From an uncultured Alphaproteobacteria bacterium (GTDB lineage: Bacteria; Pseudomonadota; Alphaproteobacteria; Micropepsales; Micropepsaceae), in contig CADEFU010000007.1 of the NCBI GenBank assembly GCA_902826695.1, forward strand, positions 178,072 through 242,071: 64,000 nucleotides of DNA. The letters are read 5' to 3'. The notes under the pieces are model-generated. The model was not told the origin of the DNA. It did not search any database and saw only the letters and a program-made list of their open reading frames with translations. This document shows positions 19,375 through 28,989 of this stretch, in pieces (the first letter of the stretch is position 1; each line of letters opens with the position of its first letter). Position numbers and translations under genes: made by a program.

Positions 19375-20445
19375 CTAAGTCACCGCATTCAAATGCGCGC
19401 GCCCGACGATCAGCGGATCGGGCGGCGGCAGGTTCTTCGCGTCTTTGCCATTGTAGTCGAGCTTGTTCAGCACATAGCGCATCGCGTTCAGCCGCGCGCG
19501 CTTCTTGCAGTCCGACTTGATCACGATCCACGGTGCTTCCGACGTGTCGGTGTGCAGGAACATCGACTCCTTCGCCTTCGAATACTCATCCCACTTATCG
19601 AGCGCGGCCATGTCGATCGGGCTGAGCTTCCACTGCTTGAGCGGGTGCAGTTCGCGTTCGCGGAAGCGGCGGTGTTGCTCCTTGCGGCTGACGGAGAACC
19701 AGAACTTGAACATATTTATGCCGCTGGCGGCGAGATTGCGTTCAAGCTCCGGCGCTTGCCGCATGAACGCCTGATACTCCGCATCGTTGCAGAATCCCAT
19801 GACGCGCTCGACGCCCGCCCGATTGTACCAAGAGCGGTCGAACAGCACGATTTCGCCCTTCGTCGGCAGGTGTTCGATGTAGCGCTGGAAGTACCACTGT
19901 CCGCGTTCGAAATCGGTGGGCTTCTCCAGCGCGACGACGCGCGCGCCGCGCGGGTTCAGGTGCTCCATGAAGCGCTTGATCGTGCCGCCCTTGCCGGCGG
20001 CATCGCGCCCCTCGAACAGAATGACGACACGCTGGCCGGTCTCCTTGACCCAGGCTTGAAACTTCAACAGTTCGACCTGCAGCCGGTACTTCTGCTTCTC
20101 ATAGCTCTTGCGCGACAGCCGGTTCTTATACGGATAGACGGCGCTGCGCCAATCCTCGACCAATTCGTCGTCGGGGCTCACCGGCATGCGCGCGTCGAGT
20201 TTTTGCCAACGCATCAGCGCCGACTTGATGGCAGTCGCATCGTCCGGTGACGCGCCTTCGAGGATGGACTCAAGCGCTTTCAGGGCAACGGCGCCGTCCT
20301 CCGCTTGCCGTGCGATGTCTCTCGCGGCAGCGACCTGAGCGCCACGCTTTTTGCGTACGTTTTGCGTGACCGTCGCCGTCTCGACCTGCTTGGCCGCCGT
20401 TGGCTCCACAGTTGCAGTTGGCACCTTCGAAACGCCGTTACGCAT
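19375..20445 (-). CDS. ppk2: Polyphosphate kinase 2
   Basis: A PPK2-family enzyme of 356 residues that transfers phosphate between polyphosphate and nucleotides. Walker A appears as FEGRDAAGKGGTIKRF, Walker B as LFDRSWYNRAGVERVMGF, and the lid region as SRKEQHRRFRERE. The N-terminal 70 residues are a low-complexity lysine- and alanine-rich extension. It converges with the DUF5615 toxin gene. Whether GDP, ADP or AMP is preferred cannot be told from sequence alone. Confidence 0.93.
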   Translation of the reverse strand: MRNGVSKVPTATVEPTAAKQVETATVTQNVRKKRGAQVAAARDIARQAEDGAVALKALESILEGASPDDATAIKSALMRWQKLDARMPVSPDDELVEDWRSAVYPYKNRLSRKSYEKQKYRLQVELLKFQAWVKETGQRVVILFEGRDAAGKGGTIKRFMEHLNPRGARVVALEKPTDFERGQWYFQRYIEHLPTKGEIVLFDRSWYNRAGVERVMGFCNDAEYQAFMRQAPELERNLAASGINMFKFWFSVSRKEQHRRFRERELHPLKQWKLSPIDMAALDKWDEYSKAKESMFLHTDTSEAPWIVIKSDCKKRARLNAMRYVLNKLDYNGKDAKNLPPPDPLIVGRAHLNAVT

Positions 20446-20632
20446 GCGAAAACAAACTCACCTTCGGCCGCCGCGGCCGGTCCGCGCCCGTTTCACAAAC
20501 CTGTCACACAAATGCGGGCCGCGCGTTGACTTGGGTCAAGCAAGCGATCCCATTTGATACGGATCAAGGCGAAGTTTCGCGAATTTAGGCGCACTGGCAG
20601 CATTCGCTATTCCGTATCCGAGGAACGTACGC

Positions 20633-22132
20633 ATGGCCCAAGCTGCCACCGCCACCAAACCAAAGGCGCAATCCGCCGAACACTTCGACGTGCTTGTCGT
20701 CGGCGCCGGAATTTCCGGGATTGGTGCCGCCTACCACATGGCGAAGCAATGCCCCGGCACATCGTTCGTCGTGCTTGAGATGTACGAGAACTTCGGCGGC
20801 ACCTGGTGGATGCATCGCTATCCGGGCATCCGCTCCGACAGCGACCTCTACACGTTCGGCTATCGCTTCAAGGCGTGGGTCGGCAAGCCGATCGCCACCG
20901 CCGACGAAATCCTGAAATACATGGGCGAGGTCATCGACGAGAACGATCTGGGCAAGCACATCCGCTACCAGCACAAGATAACCTCGGCGTCGTGGGATTC
21001 GAAGGTCAACCTCTGGACGATCGACGCCATCCGCACCGACACGAACGAGAAGCTGAAATTCACCGCGAACTTTCTTTGGATGTGCCAGGGTTACTACCGG
21101 CACTCGCAAGGCTACACCCCGCAATGGAAGGGCATGGAGAAGTACAAGGGCCGCATCGTCCACCCGCAAACCTGGCCCGAAGACATCGACCTCAAGGGTA
21201 AGAACGTCATCTGCATCGGCTCGGGCGCCACGACCGCGACCGTCGTGCCGGCCATCGCCGCCGACTGCAAGCACGTGACGGTCATCCAGCGCTCGCCGAC
21301 CTACTTCATCCCGGCGCGCAACGCGAACGACCTCGCCGACATCCTGCGCCAGATCGAAGTGAAGGAAGAATGGATCCACGAGATCGTGCGCAAGAAGATC
21401 CTCTACGATCAGGCGCAGCTTACCACGCGAGCATTCAAGGAACCGGAAGCGGTGAAGACCGAACTGCTCGCCGCCGCGGAAATGTTCCTAGGGCCTGAGG
21501 AGGTGAAGAAGAACTTCACCCCGAAATACCGCCCCTGGCAACAGCGCATCGCCTTCATCCCGGACGGCGACCTGTTCCAGGGTATTCGCGCCGGCAAAGC
21601 CTCCGTCATCACCGACGAAATCGAAAGCTTCACCGAAACCGGCGTGCTGCTGCGCTCGGGCCAAAAGGTGGACGCCGACATCATCATCACCGCGACCGGA
21701 TTCAACATGAGCGTCCTGGGCGACATCCCGTTCACGGTCGACGGCAAGAAGGTCGATTTCCACGACACGATCAACTATCGCGGCATGATGTTCACCGGCG
21801 TCCCGAACATGCTCTGGGTGTTCGGCTACTTCCGCGCCAGCTGGACGTTGCGCGTGGATCTGCTCGGCGACTTCGTCTGCCGCCTGCTGAACCACATGAA
21901 GAGACAAGGCAAACACCGCGTCAGCGTAGCGCTCCGCCCCGAAGACAAGGACATGCCGCTCCTCGACTGGATGGACCCGGACAACTTCAACCCGAATTAC
22001 CTGATGCGCGCCATGCACCTGCTCCCGCGCCGCGGCAACAAGCCGGAATGGCAGCACACGCAAGACTACTGGCTCGAAAAAGACCAAATCCCGGCCATCG
22101 ACCTCGACGGCAAGGAGTTCGTCTACGCTTGA
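20633..22132 (+). CDS. Baeyer-Villiger-type flavin monooxygenase
   Basis: A class B flavoprotein monooxygenase of 499 residues. FAD binding is marked by VVGAGISGIGAAYHM (about residues 22-36) and NADPH binding by CIGSGATTATVVPAIA (about residue 196). The Baeyer-Villiger fingerprint is present as YKGRIVHPQTWP, with tyrosine in place of the usual first phenylalanine. These enzymes insert oxygen into ketones or hydroxylate lipophilic substrates; the substrate here is unknown. The gene stands alone. Confidence 0.9.
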   Translation: MAQAATATKPKAQSAEHFDVLVVGAGISGIGAAYHMAKQCPGTSFVVLEMYENFGGTWWMHRYPGIRSDSDLYTFGYRFKAWVGKPIATADEILKYMGEVIDENDLGKHIRYQHKITSASWDSKVNLWTIDAIRTDTNEKLKFTANFLWMCQGYYRHSQGYTPQWKGMEKYKGRIVHPQTWPEDIDLKGKNVICIGSGATTATVVPAIAADCKHVTVIQRSPTYFIPARNANDLADILRQIEVKEEWIHEIVRKKILYDQAQLTTRAFKEPEAVKTELLAAAEMFLGPEEVKKNFTPKYRPWQQRIAFIPDGDLFQGIRAGKASVITDEIESFTETGVLLRSGQKVDADIIITATGFNMSVLGDIPFTVDGKKVDFHDTINYRGMMFTGVPNMLWVFGYFRASWTLRVDLLGDFVCRLLNHMKRQGKHRVSVALRPEDKDMPLLDWMDPDNFNPNYLMRAMHLLPRRGNKPEWQHTQDYWLEKDQIPAIDLDGKEFVYA

Positions 22133-22210
22133 GTCTAGGGACCCTTGGTCTTGGATGCTGCGCCTCGTACACTGGCTTCATTCCTCGCGACGGATGCCGG
22201 ACGGTGGCGC

Positions 22211-22612
22211 ATGACAGACGACGTCTCCCCCATGGTGGTAACGCAGCGCATCAGAAATCGCATCATCGAGTATCTCGAAGTCGCATCATCGTTTGAAATG
22301 CAGCAGGATTATCAGGCAAAAGCGGCTTTCGTCCACGTGCCGAGCGAGATGTTCAATCAGTGGGAGGATTGGGTTCAAAGCGACAAACTGGACTGGTTTG
22401 TAGAACCCGTCTTTTCGATGGCCGAGCAGGCCGCAATTCGGAAGTTCGACGCAACCTTGCGGGCGGTCGCGGGTGACACGCAAAGCGTGCTGCCGGAGCT
22501 ATCAGACCTCATCGGCACCGAACCCTGGGATCGACTCCGCACGGCAGCCGAAGCGGCGTTAGAGGTATTTCAAGTTCGTGGCAAGTTTGACGAGCAACGA
22601 GAGGTCTTCTGA
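22211..22612 (+). CDS. Hypothetical protein, 133 aa
   Basis: A soluble, mostly helical-looking protein that I do not recognise, starting at ATG 22211. Notable segments are RIRNRIIEYLEVASSFEMQQ and VPSEMFNQWEDWVQSDKLDW, rich in Gln and Trp. It has no signal peptide. Its base composition is somewhat lower in GC than the flanking genes, so it may be a recent arrival. It converges with the following hydrolase gene, 15 bases apart. Confidence 0.55.
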   Translation: MTDDVSPMVVTQRIRNRIIEYLEVASSFEMQQDYQAKAAFVHVPSEMFNQWEDWVQSDKLDWFVEPVFSMAEQAAIRKFDATLRAVAGDTQSVLPELSDLIGTEPWDRLRTAAEAALEVFQVRGKFDEQREVF

Positions 22613-22627
22613 GAAGTATCTTCCGCG

Positions 22628-23599
22628 TCAAACCATCCACCCCGCGATCGCATCGGCGACCGCGGGGTCGCTCTCCGTCGACAGTCCGAACGACTCCATC
22701 GGGTTCATCCCCGGCGCCGCGCGCTTGTAGAAGTGTTGCAGCTCCGGAAAGCGCGCGGTCGCAGTCGCCAAGCCTTTGCGCGCCGCGGCAAGCTGATCGG
22801 CCTGCTCCGGCGTCACCGACGAGTCCCGCCCGCCCTGCACGATCAGCACGGGCGCCCGCACCGCCGCGATCGCCGCCAGCGGATCGACCGCATCGACACT
22901 GCGCAGATAGACGTGCGCCTCCGGCGGCATGGAGGCCAGCATCTGCGTCTGCGGATGGCTCTTCGCAGCCTCGGGCAACGGCGCGCCGGCACGGATGGCG
23001 GCGATGCACGCATCGAGCATCGACAAATCCGCCCCCGGCATCGCCATCTGCCCGCGCATGAGATCGAGCAACCGAAGCGCCGGCCCCGACAGGCTGACGA
23101 TGCCCGCAAGCGCCTCGCCGCGCTTCGCCCCAACGAGCGAGGCCACCAGCGCGCCTTCGCTATGCCCAGCGACGAAACACTTCGTCTGCGGCACCGCGCG
23201 CCGCAAATGATCGAGCGCCACCGACGCCACCTCGGCGCGCGTCTCGAACTGCCGGTGCGCCTTCGCGGCTTCCGGATCGAGCGTCACCGAGCCCGTCCCT
23301 GGCCCGATCTTCGCCTGCCGCAACACGGCGATCCCGCGCGCCGCAAGCTGCAGCGCCAAGTCGCGATAGGCATGCGGCGACACGTTCCATGTCGGATAGT
23401 TCCCGTCCACGTCGCTGTAGAGCGACCCCGGCAGCAACAGCATAGCCGCCTTCGCGCGGCCGGCGGGCTGCGTCAACCGCCCCACGATGGTCACCCCGTG
23501 CACGGTCAAAGAGGCATCGGTCTCGTTCGTCATGGCAACGGCTCCCATAGTTGCAAAGGGAGCGGCAGCAACGGCAGCAAGCAAAGTGCGGCGATCCAT
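22628..23599 (-). CDS. Secreted alpha/beta hydrolase
   Basis: A 323-residue alpha/beta-hydrolase. The N-terminus DRRTLLAAVAAAPFATMGAVA looks like a Tat-type signal peptide with twin arginine. The nucleophile elbow is AGHSEGALVAS and the acid and histidine are probably in VQGGRDSSVTPEQ and LQHFYKR. Substrate unknown; the family includes dienelactone hydrolases and acyl esterases. The ATG at 23599 is chosen because it begins the signal peptide. Confidence 0.8.
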   Translation of the reverse strand: MDRRTLLAAVAAAPFATMGAVAMTNETDASLTVHGVTIVGRLTQPAGRAKAAMLLLPGSLYSDVDGNYPTWNVSPHAYRDLALQLAARGIAVLRQAKIGPGTGSVTLDPEAAKAHRQFETRAEVASVALDHLRRAVPQTKCFVAGHSEGALVASLVGAKRGEALAGIVSLSGPALRLLDLMRGQMAMPGADLSMLDACIAAIRAGAPLPEAAKSHPQTQMLASMPPEAHVYLRSVDAVDPLAAIAAVRAPVLIVQGGRDSSVTPEQADQLAAARKGLATATARFPELQHFYKRAAPGMNPMESFGLSTESDPAVADAIAGWMV

Positions 23600-23694
23600 G
23601 GCGCTCTCCAAGAGGTCGCCACCGTTATCCGGCCTCACGCCACGTGAGGGTCAAGTCCTTGAGCGGCCCTAGTGCGTTCCCGGAAGATTACTTC

Positions 23695-23820
23695 TGTCAT
23701 CCCGGCCAAGCGGAGCGCAGCGCAGCGCGAGCCGGGACCCAGGTGTGAAGGTCGCAGCTCATCCGCTTATCGTTTCTCCCCTGGGTCTCGGCGCTCGGCT
23801 GCGCCTCGACCGGGATGACA
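23695..23820. repeat. Intergenic inverted repeat with TGTCATCCCGG ends
   Basis: Perfect inverted ends TGTCATCCCGG (23695-23705) and CCGGGATGACA (23810-23820) enclose a second pair, CCGGGACCCAGG and CCTGGGTCTCGG, so the whole 126 bases could fold into one long stem. Elements with these ends are common dispersed intergenic repeats in proteobacteria. It fills most of the 250-base gap between the hydrolase and the aidB-like gene. Confidence 0.7.
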
Positions 23821-23849
23821 AATTGTGTGAATGCTGAATGCCGCCATAT

Positions 23850-25490
23850 CTACCTCACCGGCATCGCGCGGCCCACGATCGCGCGCACGTCGATCTCCGC
23901 GTCGAACGCGCCATACGTCCGCCACGGCGCGCCGAGGCGCGTGGCGACGAAGGCGTCGGCGACGGCTTTGGGCGCGTGCCGGGCGAGGAGGGCACCCTGT
24001 AGTGCGAGGGCCAGTTCTTCGACAAGCACGCGCGCGTGCGGTTCGGTCACCGTCTTGAGCCGCGCCTTCGCCTTGTCGATCGCGCGGTCGAGCGCCGCAT
24101 AGGCGCCGCGCGCTGTGTCCAGTTCAGCGAACAACGCGGCGGCCGTCTCCGGCTCACGTGAGAGTGCGCGCAACACGTCGAGGCAGATGACGTTGCCCGA
24201 ACCTTCCCAAATCGAGTTCAGCGGCGCCTGCCGGTGCAGACGCGGCAACACGGACTCTTCGATGTAGCCCGCGCCGCCGTGGCACTCCATCGCCTCATAG
24301 ACGAAGTTCACGACACGCTTGTTCACCCAATACTTGCCGATCGGCGTGGCGAGCCGCGAGAACAATGCCGCCTGCTCGCTCCCCGCCTCGTCGAAAGAGC
24401 GCGCGATGCGGAACGCGAGCACGGTCGCGGCCTCGCACTCGACCGCAAGATCGGCGAGCACGCGCGCCATCAACGGCTGATCGACGAGCTTCTTCTGAAA
24501 CGCCGTACGGTGCGACGTGTGCCACAGCGCCTGCGCCAACGCCTGGCGCATATAGGCCGCAGGCGCGACCGTGCAGTCGAGCCGCGTGTGATGCACCATC
24601 TCGATGATCGTCTTGACGCCGCGCCCTTCTTCACCGAGCAGCTCGGCATAGGCACCGTGATACTCGATCTCCGACGACGCATTCGCGCGGTCGCCGAGCT
24701 TGTCCTTCAGTCGCATCACGTGCATCGCATTGCGCTCGCCCGCGGGCGTCCAACGCGGCACCAGAAAGCACGTGAGCCCGCCGTCCGCATAGGCGAGCGT
24801 CAAGAACGCGTCGCACATCGGCGCCGAGCAAAACCACTTGTGGCCGGTCAGTGTGTACGATCCGTCGCCGTTGCGCGAAGCCTTCGTCGTGTTCGCGCGC
24901 ACGTCAGAGCCGCCTTGCTTCTCCGTCATCGCCATCCCGATCGTGGCGCCGCGCTTGTTCGGCGCTGGCGCCGACGTCGGATCGTAGATGCCGCCGGTGA
25001 TCCGCGGAGCCCACGCCGCCGCGACCTCCGGCTGATGCTTGAGCGCAGGAAGCGCGGCGTACGTCATTGTCATCGGACAGCACACACCGGGCTCAAGCTG
25101 CGCCATCATGTAGAGCAGCGCCGCATGCGCGACATGTCCGCCGCTGTGCTGTTCCCAAGCGACGGAGGCGAACCCCCCGCTAAGGCCAAGCTCCATCAGC
25201 TTGTGATACGAGGGATGAAAGACGACCTCGTCGATCCGCCGCCCATAACGGTCGAACGTCTTCAGCTCCGGCGCGTGCCTGTTCGCCTCAAAGCCCCACT
25301 GAAGCGCCTCGGCCGACCCGGCGCGCGCGCCGAACGAGAGAAGCCGCGCCTCGTGCCCGGACGCCCCGTCGCGCACGACCGCATCCTTCAAAGCGGCATC
25401 GCTCGCATAGAGACTGACATTCTCAAGCGGCGGCGGCTGGTTGGTCACCTCATGCGTGCCAAGCTGCGTACGCGGATTAAGCGGAGCCAT
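23850..25490 (-). CDS. aidB: AidB-like acyl-CoA dehydrogenase
   Basis: A flavoprotein of 546 residues matching the AidB branch of acyl-CoA dehydrogenases, an alkylation-response protein in E. coli that binds DNA. Characteristic segments are PPLENVSLYASD, MAMTEKQGGSDVRANTT, GHKWFCSAPMCDAFL, RLKDKLGDRANASSEIEYH and NSIWEGSGNVICLDVLR. The extra N-terminal domain typical of AidB is present, which separates it from ordinary acyl-CoA dehydrogenases of about 390 residues. The DNA-protection role is known for E. coli only. Confidence 0.87.
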   Translation of the reverse strand: MAPLNPRTQLGTHEVTNQPPPLENVSLYASDAALKDAVVRDGASGHEARLLSFGARAGSAEALQWGFEANRHAPELKTFDRYGRRIDEVVFHPSYHKLMELGLSGGFASVAWEQHSGGHVAHAALLYMMAQLEPGVCCPMTMTYAALPALKHQPEVAAAWAPRITGGIYDPTSAPAPNKRGATIGMAMTEKQGGSDVRANTTKASRNGDGSYTLTGHKWFCSAPMCDAFLTLAYADGGLTCFLVPRWTPAGERNAMHVMRLKDKLGDRANASSEIEYHGAYAELLGEEGRGVKTIIEMVHHTRLDCTVAPAAYMRQALAQALWHTSHRTAFQKKLVDQPLMARVLADLAVECEAATVLAFRIARSFDEAGSEQAALFSRLATPIGKYWVNKRVVNFVYEAMECHGGAGYIEESVLPRLHRQAPLNSIWEGSGNVICLDVLRALSREPETAAALFAELDTARGAYAALDRAIDKAKARLKTVTEPHARVLVEELALALQGALLARHAPKAVADAFVATRLGAPWRTYGAFDAEIDVRAIVGRAMPVR

Positions 25491-25540
25491 GGAAACCTCA
25501 TCTCGCCGGCATACTGCTGCGGCGCGTTAGCGCCGGACTA

Positions 25541-25632
25541 TTTCACGCGAAGCCGCGAAGAACAAAGGCAAGACGCGAAAGCAAAACTGGCGCTTCGCGC
25601 CTTATCTTCAACCTTCGCGGCTTCGCGTGAAA
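25541..25632. repeat. Long perfect inverted repeat between lipB and aidB
   Basis: Two perfect 20-base arms (25541-25560 and 25613-25632) are exact reverse complements, with inner sequence that also pairs in part (CGCGAAAG against CGCTTCGCG). The right arm abuts the lipB stop codon directly. It could end or stabilise the lipB transcript, or be a dispersed palindromic element. Confidence 0.65.
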
Positions 25633-26340
25633 CTACTTCTCATAAGCGTCGACCGTCGCCCCGAACACATCCTCGAACGCCGCGCGCAGCGCCAGATCCA
25701 CATCCGCCATCGTTGCCGTCAGCCCGAGGTCAGCCAAGCTCGTGACCCCGTGCTCGGCGATCCCGCACGGCACGATGCCCGAAAAGTGCTCCAGCTCCGG
25801 GTCCACGTTGAACGACACGCCGTGATAACTCACGCCGCGCCGCACGCGAATGCCGAGCGCTGCGATCTTGTCCTCGCGGCCGCCTTTGCGCGCGACCCAG
25901 ATGCCGACGCGCCCCTCGCGCCGTTCGCCGCGCACGTTGAACTGCGCGAGCGTGCGGATCAGCCACTCCTCAAGATCGCGCACGAAGCGGCGCACGTCGT
26001 TGCCGCGCCGGCGCAGGTCCATCATCACGTAACCGACGCGCTGCCCCGGCCCGTGATAGGTGAACTGTCCGCCGCGTCCGGTCGGAAACAACGGGAAGCG
26101 TCCGGGCGCAAGCAGATCATCGGCCTTCGCGCTCGTGCCGGCCGTGTAAAGCGGCGGATGCTCCAACAGCCAAACCAACTCGCTCGCGCGTCCCTCCGCA
26201 ATCGCGCCCGCGCGCGCTTCCATCGCCGCCACGGCGTCGGGGTAGGGCACAAGGCCGGGGCTGATCCGCCATTCGATGGGGGAGGGCTGTGTCACGCCCA
26301 GAAAGTGGGTGCCAAGGCCGCTCGGGATCAAGCGTTTCAA
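25633..26340 (-). CDS. lipB: Octanoyltransferase LipB
   Basis: Transfers octanoate from acyl carrier protein to lipoyl domains, the first step of lipoate synthesis; 235 residues. The signature [22 protein letters not shown], the catalytic lysine region [17 protein letters not shown] and the catalytic cysteine in [15 protein letters not shown] are all present. No lipA lies nearby. It is divergent from the siroheme gene, with an AT-rich spacer between them. Confidence 0.95.
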   Translation of the reverse strand: MKRLIPSGLGTHFLGVTQPSPIEWRISPGLVPYPDAVAAMEARAGAIAEGRASELVWLLEHPPLYTAGTSAKADDLLAPGRFPLFPTGRGGQFTYHGPGQRVGYVMMDLRRRGNDVRRFVRDLEEWLIRTLAQFNVRGERREGRVGIWVARKGGREDKIAALGIRVRRGVSYHGVSFNVDPELEHFSGIVPCGIAEHGVTSLADLGLTATMADVDLALRAAFEDVFGATVDAYEK

Positions 26341-26443
26341 TAATTCACAACAATAATCGATAATTAATTTAATTCACGTCGAATCCTTGAGTAATGAGAC
26401 CAGAGGGGTTATCTCAGAGCTCTAAGAACAAAGGAGGCGTTCG
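26341..26443. promoter_or_regulatory. AT-rich divergent promoter region
   Basis: The 103 bases between lipB and the siroheme gene contain a strikingly AT-rich run (about 26341-26380, with TAATTAATTTAATT), unlike the surrounding GC-rich DNA. It probably carries promoters for both genes and perhaps a sulfur-responsive operator; no specific site is recognised. The strong AAGGAGG at 26431-26437 fixes the GTG start of the siroheme gene. Confidence 0.45.
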
Positions 26444-27016
26444 GTGCTGCCGATCGTTCTCGACGTAACCAACCGCCGGATTGCCGTCGTTGGCCGCGGC
26501 CTCGCCGCCCAACAGCGCTACGAGTACGCGCGCGACGCTGGCGTCGGACAGCTCTCGCTCTACGTCATCGACCACGACGGCTGGGCCTGCCACGCGGAAG
26601 CGGCGCTCTACGAGCGCCTGCCGGTGAAGGCCGATCTCGAAGGCACGGGCGTCGTATTGATCGCAGGCCTTCCTATCGAAGAGGCACTGCACCTCACGGC
26701 TGTCGCCCGCGCCGCCGGCGCGCTCGTGAACGTCGAAGACGTGCCGCACCTCTGCGACTTCCACGTGCCCGCCATCGTGCGCCGCGGCGACCTGCTGCTC
26801 ACCGTCTCGACCGGCGGCAAGGCCCCTGGCCTCGCACAAAAGCTGAAGGCGCACCTGCAAGCCCAGTTCGGCCCCGAGTGGACCGCGCGTATCCGCACCG
26901 TCGGCGACGCCCGTGCGCGCTGGCGTGAAGAGGGTAGGGCGAAGGAAGAGGTCACGCGCCTCACCAAAGAACTCGTCGAGCGCGAAGGTTGGCTCAAGGA
27001 GCGCGCGCCGGCATGA
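26444..27016 (+). CDS. Precorrin-2 dehydrogenase / ferrochelatase domain (siroheme)
   Basis: A 190-residue protein equal to the N-terminal Met8-like part of CysG, which oxidises precorrin-2 and inserts iron to make siroheme for sulfite reductase. It begins LPIVLDVTNRRIAVVGRGLAA with an NAD-binding GxGxxA-like loop and includes NVEDVPHLCDFHVPAIVRRGDLLLTVSTGG. The methyltransferase half of CysG is absent. The GTG start has a perfect AAGGAGG. Its stop overlaps cysH by four bases. Confidence 0.9.
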   Translation: MLPIVLDVTNRRIAVVGRGLAAQQRYEYARDAGVGQLSLYVIDHDGWACHAEAALYERLPVKADLEGTGVVLIAGLPIEEALHLTAVARAAGALVNVEDVPHLCDFHVPAIVRRGDLLLTVSTGGKAPGLAQKLKAHLQAQFGPEWTARIRTVGDARARWREEGRAKEEVTRLTKELVEREGWLKERAPA

Positions 27017-27804
27017 GCGAACCCGCCACCCAACTCCGCCCGAAAGCGAAAGCGCCGCCGCCTGCGCCGCGTATTTTCGACCAGACGGACGCGCCCGCCG
27101 ACGCTCTGCGCCTGCGCCTCGAAGCGCTGCGTGCGAAATACGCGAACGCCGACGCCCGTACGCTGCTGCGCGCCGCGATCAAGGAGGAGTTCCCGGGAAA
27201 GATCACGACCGTCTCGTCGTTCGGCTCCGAATCCGTCGTGCTCCTGCACCTCATCTCGGAGATCGACCCAAGCGTTCCGGTCATCTTCCTCAACACCGGC
27301 AAACTGTTCGGCGAAACGTTGCGCTACCGCGACCGCCTGCAGGAGAAGCTTGGCCTCACCGATCTGCGCTCGATTGGCCCGCACCCCGACGACACGCGCG
27401 CGCTCGATGCCGAAGGCACGCTGTGGGCCCGCGACCCCGACGCCTGCTGCAATTTTAGAAAGGTCCTGCCGCTCCGCCGCGCGCTCTCAGGCTTCGATGC
27501 GGAAATCACGGGCCGCAAGCGCTTCCAAACGCAAGCGCGCACCGCGATGGCGCCGATCGAACTGAACGGCAGCCGCTTCGTCGTGAACCCGCTTTGGAAT
27601 TGGACGCTGCAGGATCTGAAGGAACACATCCTCGCCAACGAACTCCCGCGCCACCCGCTGGTCGAAGACGGCTACCTCTCGATCGGCTGCATGCCCTGCA
27701 CGAACCGCGTGAAGGACGGCGACGACTACCGCTCCGGCCGCTGGTCCGGCACCGGCAAAGACGAATGCGGCATCCACGAAAACGTGGAAGGCGACGGGAT
27801 TTAG
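27013..27804 (+). CDS. cysH: Phosphoadenylyl/adenylyl-sulfate reductase
   Basis: Assimilatory sulfonucleotide reductase of 263 residues that makes sulfite. The iron-sulfur cysteine pairs CCNFRK and CMPC are present with the catalytic C-terminal ECGIH, so the preferred substrate is likely APS rather than PAPS. SSFGSESVVLLHL and FLNTGKLFGETL are the nucleotide-binding segments. It starts in an ATGA overlap with the siroheme gene, coupling cofactor supply to sulfate reduction. The sulfite reductase gene itself is not in the window. Confidence 0.94.
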   Translation: MSEPATQLRPKAKAPPPAPRIFDQTDAPADALRLRLEALRAKYANADARTLLRAAIKEEFPGKITTVSSFGSESVVLLHLISEIDPSVPVIFLNTGKLFGETLRYRDRLQEKLGLTDLRSIGPHPDDTRALDAEGTLWARDPDACCNFRKVLPLRRALSGFDAEITGRKRFQTQARTAMAPIELNGSRFVVNPLWNWTLQDLKEHILANELPRHPLVEDGYLSIGCMPCTNRVKDGDDYRSGRWSGTGKDECGIHENVEGDGI

Positions 27805-27816
27805 TCGTCGCCGCTC

Positions 27817-28989
27817 CTAAGCCGTCTCCTCAAACAGCTCCCGCCCGATCAGCATGCGCCGGATCTCGCTGGTGCCCGCGCCGATCTCGTAGAGCTTCGC
27901 GTCGCGCAGCAAGCGCCCTGTCGGATAGTCGTTGATATAGCCGTTGCCGCCCAGCGTCTGGATCGCCTCAAGCGCCATCCATGTCGCCGTTTCCGACGCG
28001 AACAAGATCGCCGCCGCCGCGTCCTTGCGCGAGGTCTCGCCGCGGTCGCAGGCTTTCGCCACCGTGTAGACATACGACCGCGCCGCGTTCATGCGCGTGT
28101 ACATGTCGGCCAACTTGCCTTGCATCAGCTGGAACGTGCCGATCGCCTGGCCGAACTGTTTGCGCTCATGCACGTAGGGCAGAACGATATCCATCGCGCA
28201 CCGCATGATGCCGAGCGGCCCGGCCGCCAGCACCGCCCGCTCATAGTCGAGCCCCGACATCAAGACGCGCACGCCCTCGTTCACGCGACCGAGCACGTTC
28301 TCTTCCGGCACTTCGCAGTCGCTAAACACGAGCTCGCCCGTGTCCGACCCGCGCATGCCGAGCTTGTCGAGCTTCTGCGCCGTCGAGAACCCCTTCATCC
28401 CCTTCTCGATGATGAAGGCCGTGATCCCGCGCTGCCCCGCGCTCGGGTCCGTCTTCGCATAGACGACGAGAACGTCCGCCGTCGGTCCGTTCGTGATCCA
28501 CATCTTCGAGCCGTTGAGGACGAACCGGTCGCCCTTCTTGTCGGCCCGCGTGCGCATCGAAACGACATCCGAACCGGCACCCGGCTCCGACATCGCGAGC
28601 GCACCAAGATGCTGCCCTGAGATGAGCTTCGGCAGATAGTGCTTCTTCTGCTCGTGACTGCCGTTCTTCCGAAGTTGGTTCACGCACAAGTTCGAGTGCG
28701 CGCCGTAGGAAAGCCCCACCGCAGCCGAGCCGCGGCTCACCTCTTCCATCGCAACCACGTGCTCAAGATAGCCCAGCCCCGCGCCGCCATATTCCTCTTC
28801 GACGGTGATGCCGAGCAGGCCAAGCTCGCCAAGCTTCGGCCAAAGGTCGCGTGGGAATTGGTTCTTTCGGTCGATGTCTTCCGCGCGCGGCGCAATCTCC
28901 GCCGCCGTGAAGCGCTGGACCACCTCGCGCAGCGCATCCGCCGTCTCACCCAGGTCGAAATTCAATCCGCGAAACGCGTTTGGAATCAT
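27817..28989 (-). CDS. ivd: Isovaleryl-CoA dehydrogenase
   Basis: FAD-dependent acyl-CoA dehydrogenase of 390 residues in leucine breakdown. The catalytic base sits at Glu250 in [14 protein letters not shown], the position specific for isovaleryl-CoA dehydrogenases; the usual C-terminal glutamate position reads [12 protein letters not shown], with Gly-Ala instead. [13 protein letters not shown] and [18 protein letters not shown] are the flavin-binding parts. It begins in an ATGA overlap with mgtE, and no methylcrotonyl-CoA carboxylase gene follows, so its usual leucine-degradation neighbours are missing here. Confidence 0.92.
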   Translation of the reverse strand: MIPNAFRGLNFDLGETADALREVVQRFTAAEIAPRAEDIDRKNQFPRDLWPKLGELGLLGITVEEEYGGAGLGYLEHVVAMEEVSRGSAAVGLSYGAHSNLCVNQLRKNGSHEQKKHYLPKLISGQHLGALAMSEPGAGSDVVSMRTRADKKGDRFVLNGSKMWITNGPTADVLVVYAKTDPSAGQRGITAFIIEKGMKGFSTAQKLDKLGMRGSDTGELVFSDCEVPEENVLGRVNEGVRVLMSGLDYERAVLAAGPLGIMRCAMDIVLPYVHERKQFGQAIGTFQLMQGKLADMYTRMNAARSYVYTVAKACDRGETSRKDAAAAILFASETATWMALEAIQTLGGNGYINDYPTGRLLRDAKLYEIGAGTSEIRRMLIGRELFEETA

